DNA of 64,000 bases from Flavobacterium haoranii (GCA_003246205.1 QKBC01000019.1:1-64000), one strand, 5' to 3'; numbered from the stretch's first letter, positions 1-9,494 are shown. Numbers and translations are program-made. The notes: generated by a model not told the origin, from the sequence alone.

Positions 1-342
1 AGTGCCGGTGAGCATTTAATAACGGTAGTTGATACCCAAGGATGTACATTCTTACAAGAAACAGTAACAGTAATAGATTATCCTAAATATTTTACACCAA
101 ATGGAGACGGAATCCATGATACTTGGAATATTGTTGGTTTAAATCAATCTGAGGCTAAATTGTATATCTTTGACCGTTATGGCAAATTGATAAAACAGAT
201 TAGTACATTAGACGAAAGTCAAGGTTGGGATGGAACATATAATGGACATCCTTTGCCGTCAACAGATTACTGGTTTAGTTTACAGTATGAGGAGAATGGT
301 ATAGCAAAAGAGTTTAAAGCTCACTTCTCGTTAAAACGATAA
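1..342 (+). CDS. C-terminal end of a T9SS-secreted protein (type B sorting domain), partial
   Basis: The reading frame is open from the first base, so the gene begins left of the window and only the last 113 residues are present. They contain the hallmark YFTPNGDGIHDTW (about residues 35-47 of the fragment), then IFDRYGKLI, a WDGTYNG turn, PSTDYWF and a basic C-terminus ending in KR. This is the gliding-motility-associated C-terminal domain (type B sorting signal) that directs export through the type IX secretion system in Bacteroidota. The cargo part is not visible, so the function of the whole protein cannot be told; such proteins are often large adhesins or repeat proteins. A strong hairpin terminator follows the stop codon. 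Confidence 0.9.
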   Translation, partial: SAGEHLITVVDTQGCTFLQETVTVIDYPKYFTPNGDGIHDTWNIVGLNQSEAKLYIFDRYGKLIKQISTLDESQGWDGTYNGHPLPSTDYWFSLQYEENGIAKEFKAHFSLKR

Positions 343-362
343 TTTTAATATTTATAGAAATG

Positions 363-389
363 AAAAAACCGCTATTAAGCGGTTTTTTT
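363..389. terminator. Bidirectional intrinsic terminator
   Basis: AAAAAACCGCT pairs with AGCGGTTTTTT around an ATTA loop, with A-runs on one side and T-runs on the other, so it can serve both the rightward T9SS gene and the leftward aminotransferase that converge here. Confidence 0.85.
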
Positions 390-429
390 ATTTTTGATTA
401 TAAATTTTTAAATCTACTTTTTTGAAAAA

Positions 430-1620
430 TTAGTTAGGATAAACAGCTAAGGCTTCTTTTAAAATGTGAACCGATTTTATTAAATCTTCTTTTTTCAATA
501 CATAAGCGATACGAACTTCATCCAAGCCAACTCCGGGAGTTGAATAAAAACCGGCAGCTGGAGCTACCATAACAGTTTCACCATTCAAATCGTAACTTTC
601 TAATAACCATTGAGCAAAATTATCAGCATTTTTAACCGGTAATTTGGCAATACAATAGAAGGCACCTTTAGGAACAGCAACCTTAACTCCGGGAATTTTA
701 TTCAATTCATTAATTAAAGTATCTCTTCTGTCTTTATATTCAGTAATGACTTCATCAAAATAGCTTTGCGGTGTGTCTAAAGCTGCTTCGCTTGCAATTT
801 GTGCATACGTTGGCGGACTTAAACGAGCTTGAGCAAATTTCATAGCTGTAGCCATGACTTCTCTATTTTTGGAAACAATACAGCCGATACGAGCTCCACA
901 CATACTGAATCTTTTTGAAACAGAGTCAATCATTATAGCATATTCTTCTAATCCCGGAACGTTCATTACAGAGTAATGTTTGTATCCGTCATACGTAAAT
1001 TCACGATATACTTCATCAGCGATTAAGAATAAGTCGTGTTTTTTAACGATATCTGCTAATTTTTGGATTTCTTCTTCAGAATATAAATAACCGGTCGGAT
1101 TTCCCGGATTACAAATTAAAATAGCTTTAGTTCTTGGAGTAATCAGCTTTTCAAAAGCCTCAATCGGAGGTAAAGCAAAGTTTTCTTCAATTCCGGAAAT
1201 TACCGGAACAACTTTTACGCCTGATGCAGTTGCAAAACCGTTATAATTTGCATAAAATGGCTCCGGAATTATAATTTCATCATCTTGGTCCAAAACACTT
1301 CCTAAAGCAAAAAGTAAAGCCTCAGAACCTCCGGTTGTAATGATGATATCTTGGGATTCAATAGGTAATCCTTGATTTTTATAATATTGGGATAATTTGT
1401 TTCTATAACTTTCAAATCCGGCAGAATGTGAATATTCTAAAACGGAAATAGTAGCATTTTTAACTGCATTTAAGGCAACTTCAGGAGTTTTAATATCAGG
1501 TTGTCCGATGTTTAGGTGATATACTTTATGGCCTTTCTTTTTGGCGACTTCTGCATAAGGAACCAACTTCCTGATAGGAGATTCCGGCATTTGTTTTCCT
1601 TTGTTTGATATTTTTGGCAT
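430..1620 (-). CDS. Class I PLP-dependent aminotransferase (aspartate aminotransferase-like)
   Basis: A 396-residue fold-type I aminotransferase that transfers amino groups between an amino acid and a 2-oxo acid in the cytoplasm. Visible landmarks are NIGQPDI near residue 37, GGSEAL near 97, the NPGNPTG substrate/cofactor motif at 171-177, ADEVY with the pyridine-N-binding Asp202, and SVSKRFSMCGARIG with the Schiff-base Lys236 and Arg244. Length is normal for subgroup I-gamma enzymes such as thermophile-type AspC. The start is an ATG at 1620. It is a single gene convergent with the T9SS gene on its left. Substrate (aspartate, prephenate or another amino acid) cannot be decided from motifs alone. 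Confidence 0.88.
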   Translation of the reverse strand: MPKISNKGKQMPESPIRKLVPYAEVAKKKGHKVYHLNIGQPDIKTPEVALNAVKNATISVLEYSHSAGFESYRNKLSQYYKNQGLPIESQDIIITTGGSEALLFALGSVLDQDDEIIIPEPFYANYNGFATASGVKVVPVISGIEENFALPPIEAFEKLITPRTKAILICNPGNPTGYLYSEEEIQKLADIVKKHDLFLIADEVYREFTYDGYKHYSVMNVPGLEEYAIMIDSVSKRFSMCGARIGCIVSKNREVMATAMKFAQARLSPPTYAQIASEAALDTPQSYFDEVITEYKDRRDTLINELNKIPGVKVAVPKGAFYCIAKLPVKNADNFAQWLLESYDLNGETVMVAPAAGFYSTPGVGLDEVRIAYVLKKEDLIKSVHILKEALAVYPN

Positions 1621-1842
1621 GACTTGTTTGTTTTAATGGCAAAATTGCATTTTTTTTAGCTGCTATAAAAACAAATTATAAAATTTTCTCTTTCAATTCT
1701 TAATAAAAATATTATATAAGTTAGATGGATAAACTTTTATTAAAAATAATATTATTTTTTGTTAAATTGTAATCAATTTTATGATTAAATTTAAGAATCA
1801 TTGAAAAACAAAAGTTTTTTTGAGATTTTTAAAATTTTAAGA

Positions 1843-2628
1843 ATGAAAAAATATTTTAAAATAGGGTGTTGTTTTGTATTCCTAATAGTATTGGGAGGAA
1901 ATCTTTTTGGTCAATTTCGATTGGCTAATCCTGATAAGAAATATAAAATATCTTTCGAAAATATGCATAATTTAATCATTGTAAAATGCGATTTGAACGG
2001 AAGTCCTTTAAATATGATTTTAGATACCGGCTCCGAAAAAAACTTATTATTTGCATTTCCCGAGAATGATACTATAACATTTTACAATTTGCAAAAATTA
2101 AAGGTGAAAGGAATAGGTTTTGGCGAAGAAATCGAAGCCTATTTGTCAAAAAATAATACCTGTGCAATAGGGGAATATGTCAATTCCAATTTTGAAACTC
2201 TTTTAGTACCGGATGTTAATATTGATCTTATCGATAAACTGGGAATTCCGATAAACGGAATTATAGGTTCTGATTTTTTTGCAGCATATTGGGTCGAAAT
2301 TGATTATCAAAGAGAAAAACTATATGTTATACCAAAAGAAAAATTTAAAACGAAAAAGCTTCAGAAATACGAAAATAAAGAGATAGCCATTAGACGAGGA
2401 AAACCTTATATTAATGTCAAAATGAAGCAAAGCGAATACGAAACGGAAAAAGACTATAATTTGCTTTTAGACACAGGTTTAGGTGACGGACTTTGGCTTT
2501 TTGAAAATGATACCTTACAATGTAAACATCGCTTCTTTAGGGATGTTTTAGGTAGAGGATTAACAGGGGAGAAATTACCGGAAAAAAATCAAGAGTTAAT
2601 GAACTGTTTATTAATGATTTTAAGTTAA
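1843..2628 (+). pseudogene. Retropepsin-like aspartic protease, N-terminal part of a frameshifted protease-PDZ gene
   Basis: 261 residues from the ATG at 1843, which begins a clear signal peptide (MKKYFKIGCCFVFLIVLGG, cleavage near FGQ). An in-frame TTG at 1801 would extend it but spoil the signal. Two LDTG motifs (MILDTGSEKN and LLLDTGLGDG) mark the two lobes of a pepsin-type fold, so it is an exported aspartyl-protease-family protein. The frame ends at 2628, but the downstream -1 frame continues without stops from the A7 run at 2582-2588 into a PDZ domain ending at 3176. One extra A would give a single 444-residue protein, the usual layout (aspartyl protease-PDZ) in Bacteroidota. It is either a real frameshift mutation, a homopolymer error, or less likely recoding. 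Confidence 0.75.
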
Positions 2629-3176
2629 ATGAAGCGCTGGTTTCTTATCCCGATTCGGTTTCTATAAGTGATTTGGATAAACTTCAAGGAAGAAATGGTT
2701 CCTTAGGCGGTGAAATTTTGAAAAGGTTCAATTGGATTCTGAATTATGAAACCAAAAATTTCTATTTCAAGAAAAACAAGTTATTTGATGAAGCATTCAA
2801 TTATAATATGTCGGGAATTGAAGTGCAGCACAACGGATCACAATGGGTTAAAGAAACAACTTATAATAATTTGCAAGGTAAAAAGATTAATGTTAACGAA
2901 ACCGTTTTTGAAGATTTTAATAGGCAATACAGCTTTATTTATAAGCTTAAACCTATTTTCGAGATTTATGCGGTTCGAAAAGATTCACCTGCTGAAAAAG
3001 TAGGCTTAAAGATAGGAGACATTATCTTGAGTATTAATCGGAAATCGTCTCAACATTTATCCATTCAAAAAATAGCAGAGATTTTTCAGTCGCAAGAAGG
3101 TAAAACCATAAAAATAGAAGTAGAACGGCAAGGACAAAATTTAAAATTTGAATTCCAACTCGAAAAGATATTATAA
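2583..3176 (+). pseudogene. PDZ-domain C-terminal part of the frameshifted aspartic protease gene
   Basis: Reading from the A-run in the third frame gives KKSRVNELFINDF and continues through LGGEILKRFNWILNYE, a typical end of the second aspartic-protease lobe, to a PDZ domain at the C-terminus (EIYAVRKDSPAEKVGLKIGD, then IQKIAEIFQSQEGKTIKIEV). There is no convincing start codon of its own: the first candidate, TTG at 2673, lies inside the conserved region. I therefore treat it as the second half of the gene starting at 1843. PDZ domains in this family bind C-terminal peptides or regulate the protease. The stop at 3176 is followed by a terminator hairpin. Confidence 0.75.
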
Positions 3177-3181
3177 AAGAA

Positions 3182-3202
3182 AAAGCCCCATTTAGGGGCT
3201 TT
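3182..3202. terminator. Bidirectional intrinsic terminator
   Basis: AAAGCCCC/GGGGCTTT stem with an ATTTA loop and T-rich flank, lying between the convergent protease-PDZ and DUF1573 genes. Confidence 0.8.
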
Positions 3203-3209
3203 CTTTATT

Positions 3210-3599
3210 TTATTTTTTAACAATAACAGTTCCTTTTATTCGTAACGGCACCACACCATTAGGTTTGTTTACCGCATTAGTTTCAACCGTAAGCGTTTTA
3301 CTGATCGGTCCAGGATTCATATTATATTTAACTATAATTTTATCTGATTTACCCGGCATAATCGGAGCATCTGGCTTTTCGGCTACTGTACAACCACAAC
3401 TCGAATTTACTTTTTTAATAATTAAAGGAGCATCGCCGGTATTGGTAAAAACAAATTCTCGTATACCGCTATCTTCTCCTTTAACTACCTCTCCGTAGTT
3501 AATGGTTTCTGTCTTAAATTCAATTTTAGCGCCTTCTTGGGCAAACAAATTGAAACTGAGTAGAAATAGAACAATAAGTCCAAGTAATTTTTTCATCAT
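3210..3599 (-). CDS. DUF1573 domain-containing exported protein
   Basis: 129 residues with an N-terminal signal peptide (LLGLIVLFLLSFNLFAQ). The body is one Ig-like DUF1573 domain: INYGEVVKGEDSGIREFVFTN, then APLIIKKVNSSCGCTVAE with the conserved SCGCT cysteine pair, and PGKSDKIIVKYN. These small proteins are abundant in Bacteroidota and are secreted or periplasmic; their role is unknown. Two adjacent ATG codons occur at the start, so one residue is uncertain. Monocistronic, convergent with the gene on its left and divergent from valS. Confidence 0.85.
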   Translation of the reverse strand: MMKKLLGLIVLFLLSFNLFAQEGAKIEFKTETINYGEVVKGEDSGIREFVFTNTGDAPLIIKKVNSSCGCTVAEKPDAPIMPGKSDKIIVKYNMNPGPISKTLTVETNAVNKPNGVVPLRIKGTVIVKK

Positions 3600-3910
3600 A
3601 ATAAAATTAATAGGTTATGGTAAAAATAAGCGAATAAACTTAAAGAACCAATAAATCCTCTTTTTTATTTTACCATATATCCTTACTTTTGCATAAAAAT
3701 TACAAAAAGTGTACCAAAATTCAATTTTATACAATCCTTTTAAACCGATTCCTGCTAAGGAACGAGTCTGATTTTGGTATCAGTCAACCTTTTCATCATT
3801 TATTTTTATGGTACTACACTTTAAAAATACTTAGTTTTAAAGAAAAGGTATTTATCGTAATAAATTTTGTAAACTATTAAAAATCAATATCTAAAATATA
3901 TCATAAACGT
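3600..3910. other. Gene-free divergent promoter region of DUF1573 gene and valS
   Basis: No credible gene. A 63-codon frame from a TTG at 3689 has no coding character and is ignored. The only signal I can name is the -7-like TACTTTTG at 3684-3691 pointing toward valS. If used, it would leave an unusually long leader of about 215 nt, in which I see no T-box or known riboswitch. Confidence 0.5.
3684..3691 (+). promoter_or_regulatory. Candidate -7 promoter box (TACTTTTG) upstream of valS
   Basis: Matches the Bacteroidota TAnnTTTG -7 consensus exactly. There is no clear TTG -33 partner, so this is a match to one box only. Confidence 0.4.
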
Positions 3911-6538
3911 ATGATTCCTGCACAATTCAACCCTAAAGATGTAGAACAGAAGTGGTATGACTATTGGATGAAAAACAATTATTTCCATTCAACACCAGAC
4001 CACAGAACTCCTTATACTATTGTAATTCCGCCACCTAATGTAACCGGAGTGTTACACATGGGGCACATGCTGAATAATACTATTCAAGACGTGTTAATTC
4101 GTCGTGCTCGTTTAAAAGGACTTAATGCTTGTTGGGTTCCGGGAACAGATCATGCTTCAATTGCGACCGAAGCAAAAGTTGTTGCTAAATTGAAAACTGA
4201 AGGTATTAACAAAGCCGACTTAACTCGTGAGGAATTCTTAAAACACGCTTGGGAGTGGACCAATAAGCATGGAGGAATTATTTTGGAACAACTTAAAAAA
4301 CTAGGTTGCTCATGCGATTGGGAACGAACTAAGTTTACTATGGATGACGATATGACAGCTTCTGTTATCAAATCGTTCGTAGATTTATATAACAAAGGAT
4401 ACATTTATCGCGGGTATCGTATGGTAAATTGGGATCCGGAAGCAAAAACAACGCTATCTGACGAGGAAGTGATTTATGAAGAACGTCAGGGAAAATTGTA
4501 TCATTTGCGTTATAAAATTGAAGGAACAGAGGATTACGTAACTATTGCTACCACTCGTCCTGAAACTATTTTAGGCGATACTGCCATTTGTATTCATCCG
4601 AATGATGAACGTTATACTCATTTAAAAGACAAAAAAGCGATTGTTCCTATTTGTAATCGTATAATTCCGATTATTTTCGACGAGTATGTAGATATGGAAT
4701 TCGGAACTGGTTGTTTAAAAGTAACTCCGGCTCATGATGTAAATGATAAAGAATTAGGCGAACGTCATAATTTGGAAATCATTGATATTTTCAACGAAGA
4801 TGCTACTTTAAATAGTTTTGGATTACATTATCAAGGAAAAGACCGTTTTGTAGTACGTGAAGAAATTGCTAAAGAATTGGAAAATATAGGAGCTTTAGTT
4901 AAAGTAGAAAATTACATGAACAAAGTGGGAACTTCTGAGCGTACAAAAGCAGTTATCGAACCGAGATTATCAGACCAATGGTTCTTGAAAATGGAAGAAT
5001 TGGTAAAACCGGCTATCAAAGCAGTTCTAGAAACAGAAGAAGTAAAACTATATCCTTCTCGTTTTAATAATACTTATCGTCACTGGATGGAGAACATCCG
5101 TGATTGGAATATTTCCCGTCAATTATGGTGGGGACAACAAATTCCGGCGTATTATTATGGCGAAGGAAAAGAAGATTTTGTAGTAGCCGAAACTAAAGAA
5201 CAAGCTTTAGAATTAGCTAAAAACAAAACCGGAAATTCAGCTTTAACTGTAGCCGATTTAAAACAAGATGTAGATGCTTTAGATACTTGGTTCTCATCTT
5301 GGTTATGGCCAATGGCGGTTTTCGGAGGCGTATTAAATCCTGAAAGCGAAGATTTCAAATACTATTATCCGACAAATGACTTGGTTACCGGACCGGATAT
5401 TTTATTCTTCTGGGTAGCTCGTATGATTATCGCCGGATATGAATATACCGGTAAAAAACCATTTTCGAATGTATATTTAACAGGATTGGTTCGCGACAAG
5501 CAACGCAGAAAGATGTCAAAATCACTAGGGAACTCACCGGATCCGTTAGATTTGATTGAAAAATTTGGTGCTGATGGTGTTCGTGTAGGATTGTTGTTGA
5601 GTGCTTCTGCCGGAAATGATATCATGTTTGACGAAGAACTATGTAACAACGGTAAGGCTTTTGCAAATAAGATATGGAATGCTTTCCGTTTGATTAAAGG
5701 ATGGGAAGTTGCAGACATCGCCCAACCGGAAGCTTCAAAAGTGGCTATTGATTGGTACGAAGCGAAGTTGCAAAAAACATTAGCCGAAATTGAAGATAAT
5801 TTTGAAAAATACCGATTGTCAGATGCATTGATGGCTATTTATAAATTGGTTTGGGATGATTTCTGTTCATGGTTCTTGGAAATGATTAAACCGGGATACC
5901 AACAACCGATTGACCGTGCAACATTTGACAAGGCCATTGAAATGTTAGAAGCTAATTTAAAGTTGTTGCATCCATTTATGCCGTTCTTAACAGAGGAAAT
6001 CTGGCAGCATATTAGAGAAAGAAGACCGGAAGAAGCTTTGATTGTTGCAAAATGGCCGGAAGTAAAAGAAGCCAATACTGATTTAGTAGACCAATTCGAT
6101 TTTGCAGCCGAAGTAATTGCCGGAATCAGAACGATTAGAAAAGAAAAGAATATTGCGTTTAAGGAAGTTATTGATTTAAAAGTGATCAATAATGAAAAAA
6201 TGCCGATTACGTTTGATTCTATTATTTTAAAACTTGGAAATGTAGAAAGTTTGGAATATGTAACAGAACAAGTAGAAGGAGCATTAACCTATCGTGTAAA
6301 ATCAAATGAATATTTTATTCCTATTTCGGGAAGCATTGACGTAGCAGCCGAAATTACTAAGCTGGAAGAAGAGTTAAAATATACACAAGGCTTTTTACGT
6401 TCAGTTCAAGGCAAACTATCAAATGAGAAATTTGTCAATGGCGCTCCGGAGAAAGTAATCGAAATGGAACGTAAAAAAGAGGCAGATGCTTTAGCTAAAA
6501 TTGCTACTATTGAGCAAAGCTTAGCAAGTTTGAAATAG
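3911..6538 (+). CDS. valS: Valine--tRNA ligase
   Basis: 875 residues, full length. Class I aminoacyl-tRNA synthetase that charges tRNA-Val with valine using ATP in the cytoplasm. The HIGH-type signature is [12 protein letters not shown] (HMGH at 49-52) and the KMSKS loop is at 534-538. The editing domain with [13 protein letters not shown] lies between them, an anticodon-binding helical domain follows, and the last 60 or so residues form the valyl-specific coiled coil ([17 protein letters not shown]). The GTDHA motif near residue 78 is also typical of ValRS. It is monocistronic, followed by an 18-bp perfect hairpin. Confidence 0.98.
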   Translation: MIPAQFNPKDVEQKWYDYWMKNNYFHSTPDHRTPYTIVIPPPNVTGVLHMGHMLNNTIQDVLIRRARLKGLNACWVPGTDHASIATEAKVVAKLKTEGINKADLTREEFLKHAWEWTNKHGGIILEQLKKLGCSCDWERTKFTMDDDMTASVIKSFVDLYNKGYIYRGYRMVNWDPEAKTTLSDEEVIYEERQGKLYHLRYKIEGTEDYVTIATTRPETILGDTAICIHPNDERYTHLKDKKAIVPICNRIIPIIFDEYVDMEFGTGCLKVTPAHDVNDKELGERHNLEIIDIFNEDATLNSFGLHYQGKDRFVVREEIAKELENIGALVKVENYMNKVGTSERTKAVIEPRLSDQWFLKMEELVKPAIKAVLETEEVKLYPSRFNNTYRHWMENIRDWNISRQLWWGQQIPAYYYGEGKEDFVVAETKEQALELAKNKTGNSALTVADLKQDVDALDTWFSSWLWPMAVFGGVLNPESEDFKYYYPTNDLVTGPDILFFWVARMIIAGYEYTGKKPFSNVYLTGLVRDKQRRKMSKSLGNSPDPLDLIEKFGADGVRVGLLLSASAGNDIMFDEELCNNGKAFANKIWNAFRLIKGWEVADIAQPEASKVAIDWYEAKLQKTLAEIEDNFEKYRLSDALMAIYKLVWDDFCSWFLEMIKPGYQQPIDRATFDKAIEMLEANLKLLHPFMPFLTEEIWQHIRERRPEEALIVAKWPEVKEANTDLVDQFDFAAEVIAGIRTIRKEKNIAFKEVIDLKVINNEKMPITFDSIILKLGNVESLEYVTEQVEGALTYRVKSNEYFIPISGSIDVAAEITKLEEELKYTQGFLRSVQGKLSNEKFVNGAPEKVIEMERKKEADALAKIATIEQSLASLK

Positions 6539-6566
6539 TAAATAGCTGTATTTCAGAATATTTTAA

Positions 6567-6613
6567 ATCCCAATGTTAAGTTTTTCGTTCAAGTGAAAAC
6601 TTAACATTGGGAT
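6567..6613 (+). terminator. Long perfect hairpin after valS
   Basis: ATCCCAATGTTAAGTTTT pairs over all 18 bases with its complement at 6596-6613 around an 11-nt loop. It is followed by a T-rich stretch rather than a long T-run, so termination is likely but the hairpin may instead protect the mRNA 3' end. Confidence 0.65.
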
Positions 6614-6663
6614 ATTTGTTTATTTAATAATTTTACAACGTTAAATTAACATTAAATTAAAGT

Positions 6664-7029
6664 ATGACAACTAAAAAAAAATCAGAGAAGGACATTCCTG
6701 TTAATGAAACTGAAGTTCAAACTACTCCCGAAACAAACGAAGTAATAGAAAATGTAATTGAAGAGTTGGTTACAGAAGAAAATAATGAAGATGTAGAAGT
6801 AACCGAAAATGAAGTAGAAGTACCGGCTGAAGAAGAGAAAGTAGTAGCAGAGAAAGAAGTTTCTAAGAAAGAAAAGAAGAACAAGAAGAAAGCAAAGTCT
6901 GAAAAAAAAGACAAAAAGAAAAAGAAAAAATCTAAGAAAAAGAAGAAAGCACTTCAAAAAGCAAAAAAAGAAAAGGCTAAAGCTAAAAAGAAAAAGAACA
7001 AAAAGAATAAGTCCAAAAAGAAAAAATAA
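6664..7029 (+). CDS. Lysine-rich polyampholyte protein of unknown function
   Basis: 121 residues of low complexity. The first ~70 residues are acidic and rich in Glu, Val, Thr and Asn (VIENVIEELVTEENNEDVEV). The last ~50 are almost only Lys with some Ala, Ser, Asn and Glu. No signal peptide, membrane segment or known domain is visible. The basic tail resembles the histone H1-like/AlgP-type tails of bacterial DNA-binding proteins, so nucleic-acid or ribosome association is possible, but this is inference. Coding is supported by an ATG at 6664, its own intergenic leader and a 16-bp hairpin directly at its stop. The antisense frame is a poly-Phe/Leu shadow. Confidence 0.65.
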   Translation: MTTKKKSEKDIPVNETEVQTTPETNEVIENVIEELVTEENNEDVEVTENEVEVPAEEEKVVAEKEVSKKEKKNKKKAKSEKKDKKKKKKSKKKKKALQKAKKEKAKAKKKKNKKNKSKKKK

Positions 7030-7058
7030 ATCCCAATTCATAGAATTGGGATTTATTT
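7024..7058 (+). terminator. Intrinsic terminator overlapping the stop codon
   Basis: AAATAAATCCCAATTC pairs perfectly with 7043-7058 around a 3-nt loop; the TAA stop of the lysine-rich gene lies inside the stem. Because both arms are A/T rich outside, it may also act on the convergent lipoprotein gene. Confidence 0.75.
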
Positions 7059-7064
7059 ATGTTT

Positions 7065-7571
7065 TTATGGAAATTGAATTAAATCATAAAAAACCCACGG
7101 AGAACTAATTTGATTATTAGCATCTATATGTAGATGACTAACGTTAAACCATTTTGCATTTATATGTATATCACCGTTTGTTGCTAACCAAACATCATTA
7201 TAATTCCCAGTGTAGTCATGAATAATGTTTATATTACCATTACTTGTATTAGGGATAGGAATGTTAACAATAGGGTAGCTGTTAAGGTTTGAATCTAATG
7301 GCTCAATTTGTAAGTAGGATAAACCAGTGGCACTTATTAGAGGAGCATTCCAATAAATATTAGCTGTATATGTGTTGGGAGGTGTTGATGTACTAGTACA
7401 GGTTACATAATAAGTTAAAGGGCTAGGAGCTTTATAGGTAGAATTAGTAGAAGTTTCTATATTAATACTTTTTGTTAAAGTATTGGATTTTAGATCTGTA
7501 CTAGTATCAACCTCGTCTGTTGAACATGAACTAATTAAAAAAAGAAGCGATAAAAGAAATAAATTTTTCAT
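7065..7571 (-). CDS. Hypothetical lipoprotein
   Basis: 168 residues. The N-terminus MKNLFLLSLLFLISSCSTDE is a type II signal peptide with the lipobox cysteine at position 16, followed by Ser/Thr/Asp/Glu, the kind of sequence often seen on surface-exposed Bacteroidota lipoproteins. The remainder is Thr/Ser/Asn-rich with many short beta-prone stretches and contains two cysteines close together early on. I do not recognise a family. It stands alone between the lysine-rich gene (convergent) and the pentapeptide-repeat gene upstream on the same strand, with about 110 nt between them. Confidence 0.7.
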   Translation of the reverse strand: MKNLFLLSLLFLISSCSTDEVDTSTDLKSNTLTKSINIETSTNSTYKAPSPLTYYVTCTSTSTPPNTYTANIYWNAPLISATGLSYLQIEPLDSNLNSYPIVNIPIPNTSNGNINIIHDYTGNYNDVWLATNGDIHINAKWFNVSHLHIDANNQISSPWVFYDLIQFP

Positions 7572-7680
7572 ATTATAAAATATTAATTAAGTTTAATTCA
7601 TTCAAATATAAAAAAAATAGCTTTATCTTAATGTTTTATATGTTTTTTGATGGGTTTTATTTACAATATAAACCATCGTT

Positions 7681-8253
7681 TTATTGAATGACTAAATCAT
7701 ATTTTTCCAATAAACCTTTTAAACCTTCCATAGAAAATTTGGCTCTTTTCATTTTGTTTTGTTCCGGGTCGATAGAAAAATTATAACTAGTCGTAAAATC
7801 AGTTTTGGAAAGATTAGTTCGGTAAAAAACAGAGCGTCTCAGATCACAGTGGTCAAAAACGGTTTCCGATAAATCACTTTCCATGAAATCAGCAGAAACC
7901 AAACTACAACTAGTAAAATACATTTTCTTGAGCTTTAGACCGTAAAATTTAGCAAAATCCAATCGACAATTGGTAAAATTGAAGTCATAAATCACTTGGT
8001 CGGTCATAGCAAAATTAACATTGGTAAAATTACAATCGTTAAATTCCACACCGCGTAAGGATACATAATTGATTTTAGTATCGTTAAAATTGCAATGCAA
8101 AAAAGTACAATCCACAAAAACGACACTTAAAAAAATACATTGGGTAAAATCACAATGGTCAAAAGTACAATTCTCAAATTCTTTGAATTTAATATCGTTT
8201 TCATTAAAAGCTTTGTGTTGGTATTTTTGGTCGTGAATAAAATCGGAGCTCAT
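7681..8253 (-). CDS. Pentapeptide-repeat protein
   Basis: 190 residues. From about residue 22 to 155 the sequence cycles every five residues with Phe or Leu at the centre (CTFDHCDFTQCIFLSVVF, CRLDFAKFYGL, ADFMESDLSETVF), the signature of the right-handed quadrilateral beta-helix. Many repeats carry Cys at the outer position. The C-terminal AKFSMEGLKGLLEKYDL is the usual helical cap of this group. Distant relatives include Qnr and McbG, which protect DNA gyrase, but size and context do not show that this one does. No signal peptide, so cytoplasmic. Single gene, divergent from the lactonase. Confidence 0.88.
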   Translation of the reverse strand: MSSDFIHDQKYQHKAFNENDIKFKEFENCTFDHCDFTQCIFLSVVFVDCTFLHCNFNDTKINYVSLRGVEFNDCNFTNVNFAMTDQVIYDFNFTNCRLDFAKFYGLKLKKMYFTSCSLVSADFMESDLSETVFDHCDLRRSVFYRTNLSKTDFTTSYNFSIDPEQNKMKRAKFSMEGLKGLLEKYDLVIQ

Positions 8254-8333
8254 TTGGATTTACAGAATGATTAGTATAAAAATCAAAAATAATCATTTTA
8301 TAGCACAACCTTCGGAAATATATTTTTAAAAGG

Positions 8334-8341
8334 TATTTTTG
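8334..8341 (+). promoter_or_regulatory. -7 promoter box (TATTTTTG) of the lactonase gene
   Basis: Exact TAnnTTTG match ending 18 nt before the ATG at 8360. This position favours that ATG over the upstream in-frame TTG at 8339, which falls inside the box. Confidence 0.55.
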
Positions 8342-8359
8342 CATTCCAATCCAATACCA

Positions 8360-9466
8360 ATGAAACTAATACCAATTCTTGCATTATTTGTATTGTTTAC
8401 AGCAACAGCTCAGGAACATTACAATTTAATCATCGGTACGTATACCAATGCTTGTCAAAGCGATGGTATTTATGTTTATGATTTTGATATCCAAACGTTG
8501 GAATACCAATTAAAATCACATACTAATCAAGTGATTAATCCGAGTTATTTCACCATAAGTTTAGATAAAAATAATATTTATAGTGTAAACGAGAATGGAA
8601 CAGAGAGTACAATCAGTGCGTTTTATTATGTTCCAAAAGAAGGTTCATTACAACTCATCAACAAAGTAGACAGTCAAGGAGCTGATCCGTGTTATATTAT
8701 TAATGACAATAAAAATGTGATTTCAGCAAATTATACCGGCGGAACAATCAGTGTTTTTCCAAAAAATGCAGACGGAAGTTTAGCCGAAGCGATTCAAGTA
8801 ATCCAACATAAAGGTTCCGGTCCTAACGAAAAACGCCAGGAAGCTTCTCATTTACACATGGTTTATTTTAGTCCTGATCATCAATATTTGTTAGCCAATG
8901 ATCTTGGAGCTGATAAAATATATCTTTATCGTTACAATGCAAATGGCGGAGCTAAAACGTTAGTTCTAAAAGATGAAATAAAAGTGAAAAAAGGCAGTGG
9001 CCCAAGACATTTAGTATTTAGTCCTAAAGGAAATTTCGTGTATCTTTTGCAAGAGCTAGACGGAACGCTATCGGTTTTTGAATATGAAAAAGACAAACTA
9101 AAATTGGTTCAGGAAACTACTGTTGCTCCTAATTTATTCAATGGAATGAACGGTGCTGCAGACATTCATGTAAGTCAAGACGGGAAGTTTCTATACGCAA
9201 CTAATCGTGGTGATGCCAATACTATTTCGGTATTTAAAGTACTAGCTAATGGAACTTTAGAAATGATTCAGCAAATCAGTACGCAAGGAAGTGCTCCGCG
9301 TAATTTCACCTTAAGTCCGGATGATGCGTATGTTTTAGTAGCTAATCAAAATACAAACAATATAGTTATTTATAGTAGAAATGCTATAAACGGAACCTTA
9401 ATTGATACGGGAAAACGAATGGAACTATGCCAACCGGTTTGTTTGGCATTTGACAAAGTAGAATAA
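8360..9466 (+). CDS. Lactonase-family (YbhE/Pgl-type) seven-bladed propeller protein, exported
   Basis: 368 residues from the ATG at 8360, beginning with a signal peptide (MKLIPILALFVLFTATAQ). The rest matches the 6-phosphogluconolactonase-type beta-propeller family: IGTYTN near the mature N-terminus, then repeated blades such as GPRHLVFSPKGNFVYLLQEL, AADIHVSQDGKFLYATNRG and APRNFTLSPDDAYVLVANQ. Known relatives (E. coli Pgl/YbhE) hydrolyse 6-phosphogluconolactone in the cytoplasm. The signal peptide here suggests a periplasmic sugar lactonase instead, so I do not assign pgl. Monocistronic with its own promoter box and terminator. Confidence 0.85.
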   Translation: MKLIPILALFVLFTATAQEHYNLIIGTYTNACQSDGIYVYDFDIQTLEYQLKSHTNQVINPSYFTISLDKNNIYSVNENGTESTISAFYYVPKEGSLQLINKVDSQGADPCYIINDNKNVISANYTGGTISVFPKNADGSLAEAIQVIQHKGSGPNEKRQEASHLHMVYFSPDHQYLLANDLGADKIYLYRYNANGGAKTLVLKDEIKVKKGSGPRHLVFSPKGNFVYLLQELDGTLSVFEYEKDKLKLVQETTVAPNLFNGMNGAADIHVSQDGKFLYATNRGDANTISVFKVLANGTLEMIQQISTQGSAPRNFTLSPDDAYVLVANQNTNNIVIYSRNAINGTLIDTGKRMELCQPVCLAFDKVE

Positions 9467-9494
9467 AAAACGTCGCATAAAAGCGACGTTTTTT
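9465..9494. terminator. Bidirectional intrinsic terminator
   Basis: AAAAAACGTCGC/GCGACGTTTTTT stem with loop ATAAAA between the convergent lactonase and DEAD-box helicase genes. Confidence 0.85.

Noticed and set aside
2583..2589. A_AAA_AAT as a programmed -1 frameshift site
   Set aside because: Not accepted as the main explanation: no clear stimulatory hairpin follows and the shorter product would be a truncated protease; a mutation or homopolymer error is simpler.
3689..3880. 63-codon frame from a TTG in the valS upstream region
   Set aside because: Starts inside a promoter-like box, composition typical of random AT-rich DNA, no recognisable protein.
6682..7041. Antisense Phe/Leu-rich frame that looks like a membrane protein
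   Set aside because: It is the mirror of the lysine-rich tail (AAG/AAA codons read as CTT/TTT); the plus-strand gene has proper start, leader and terminator.
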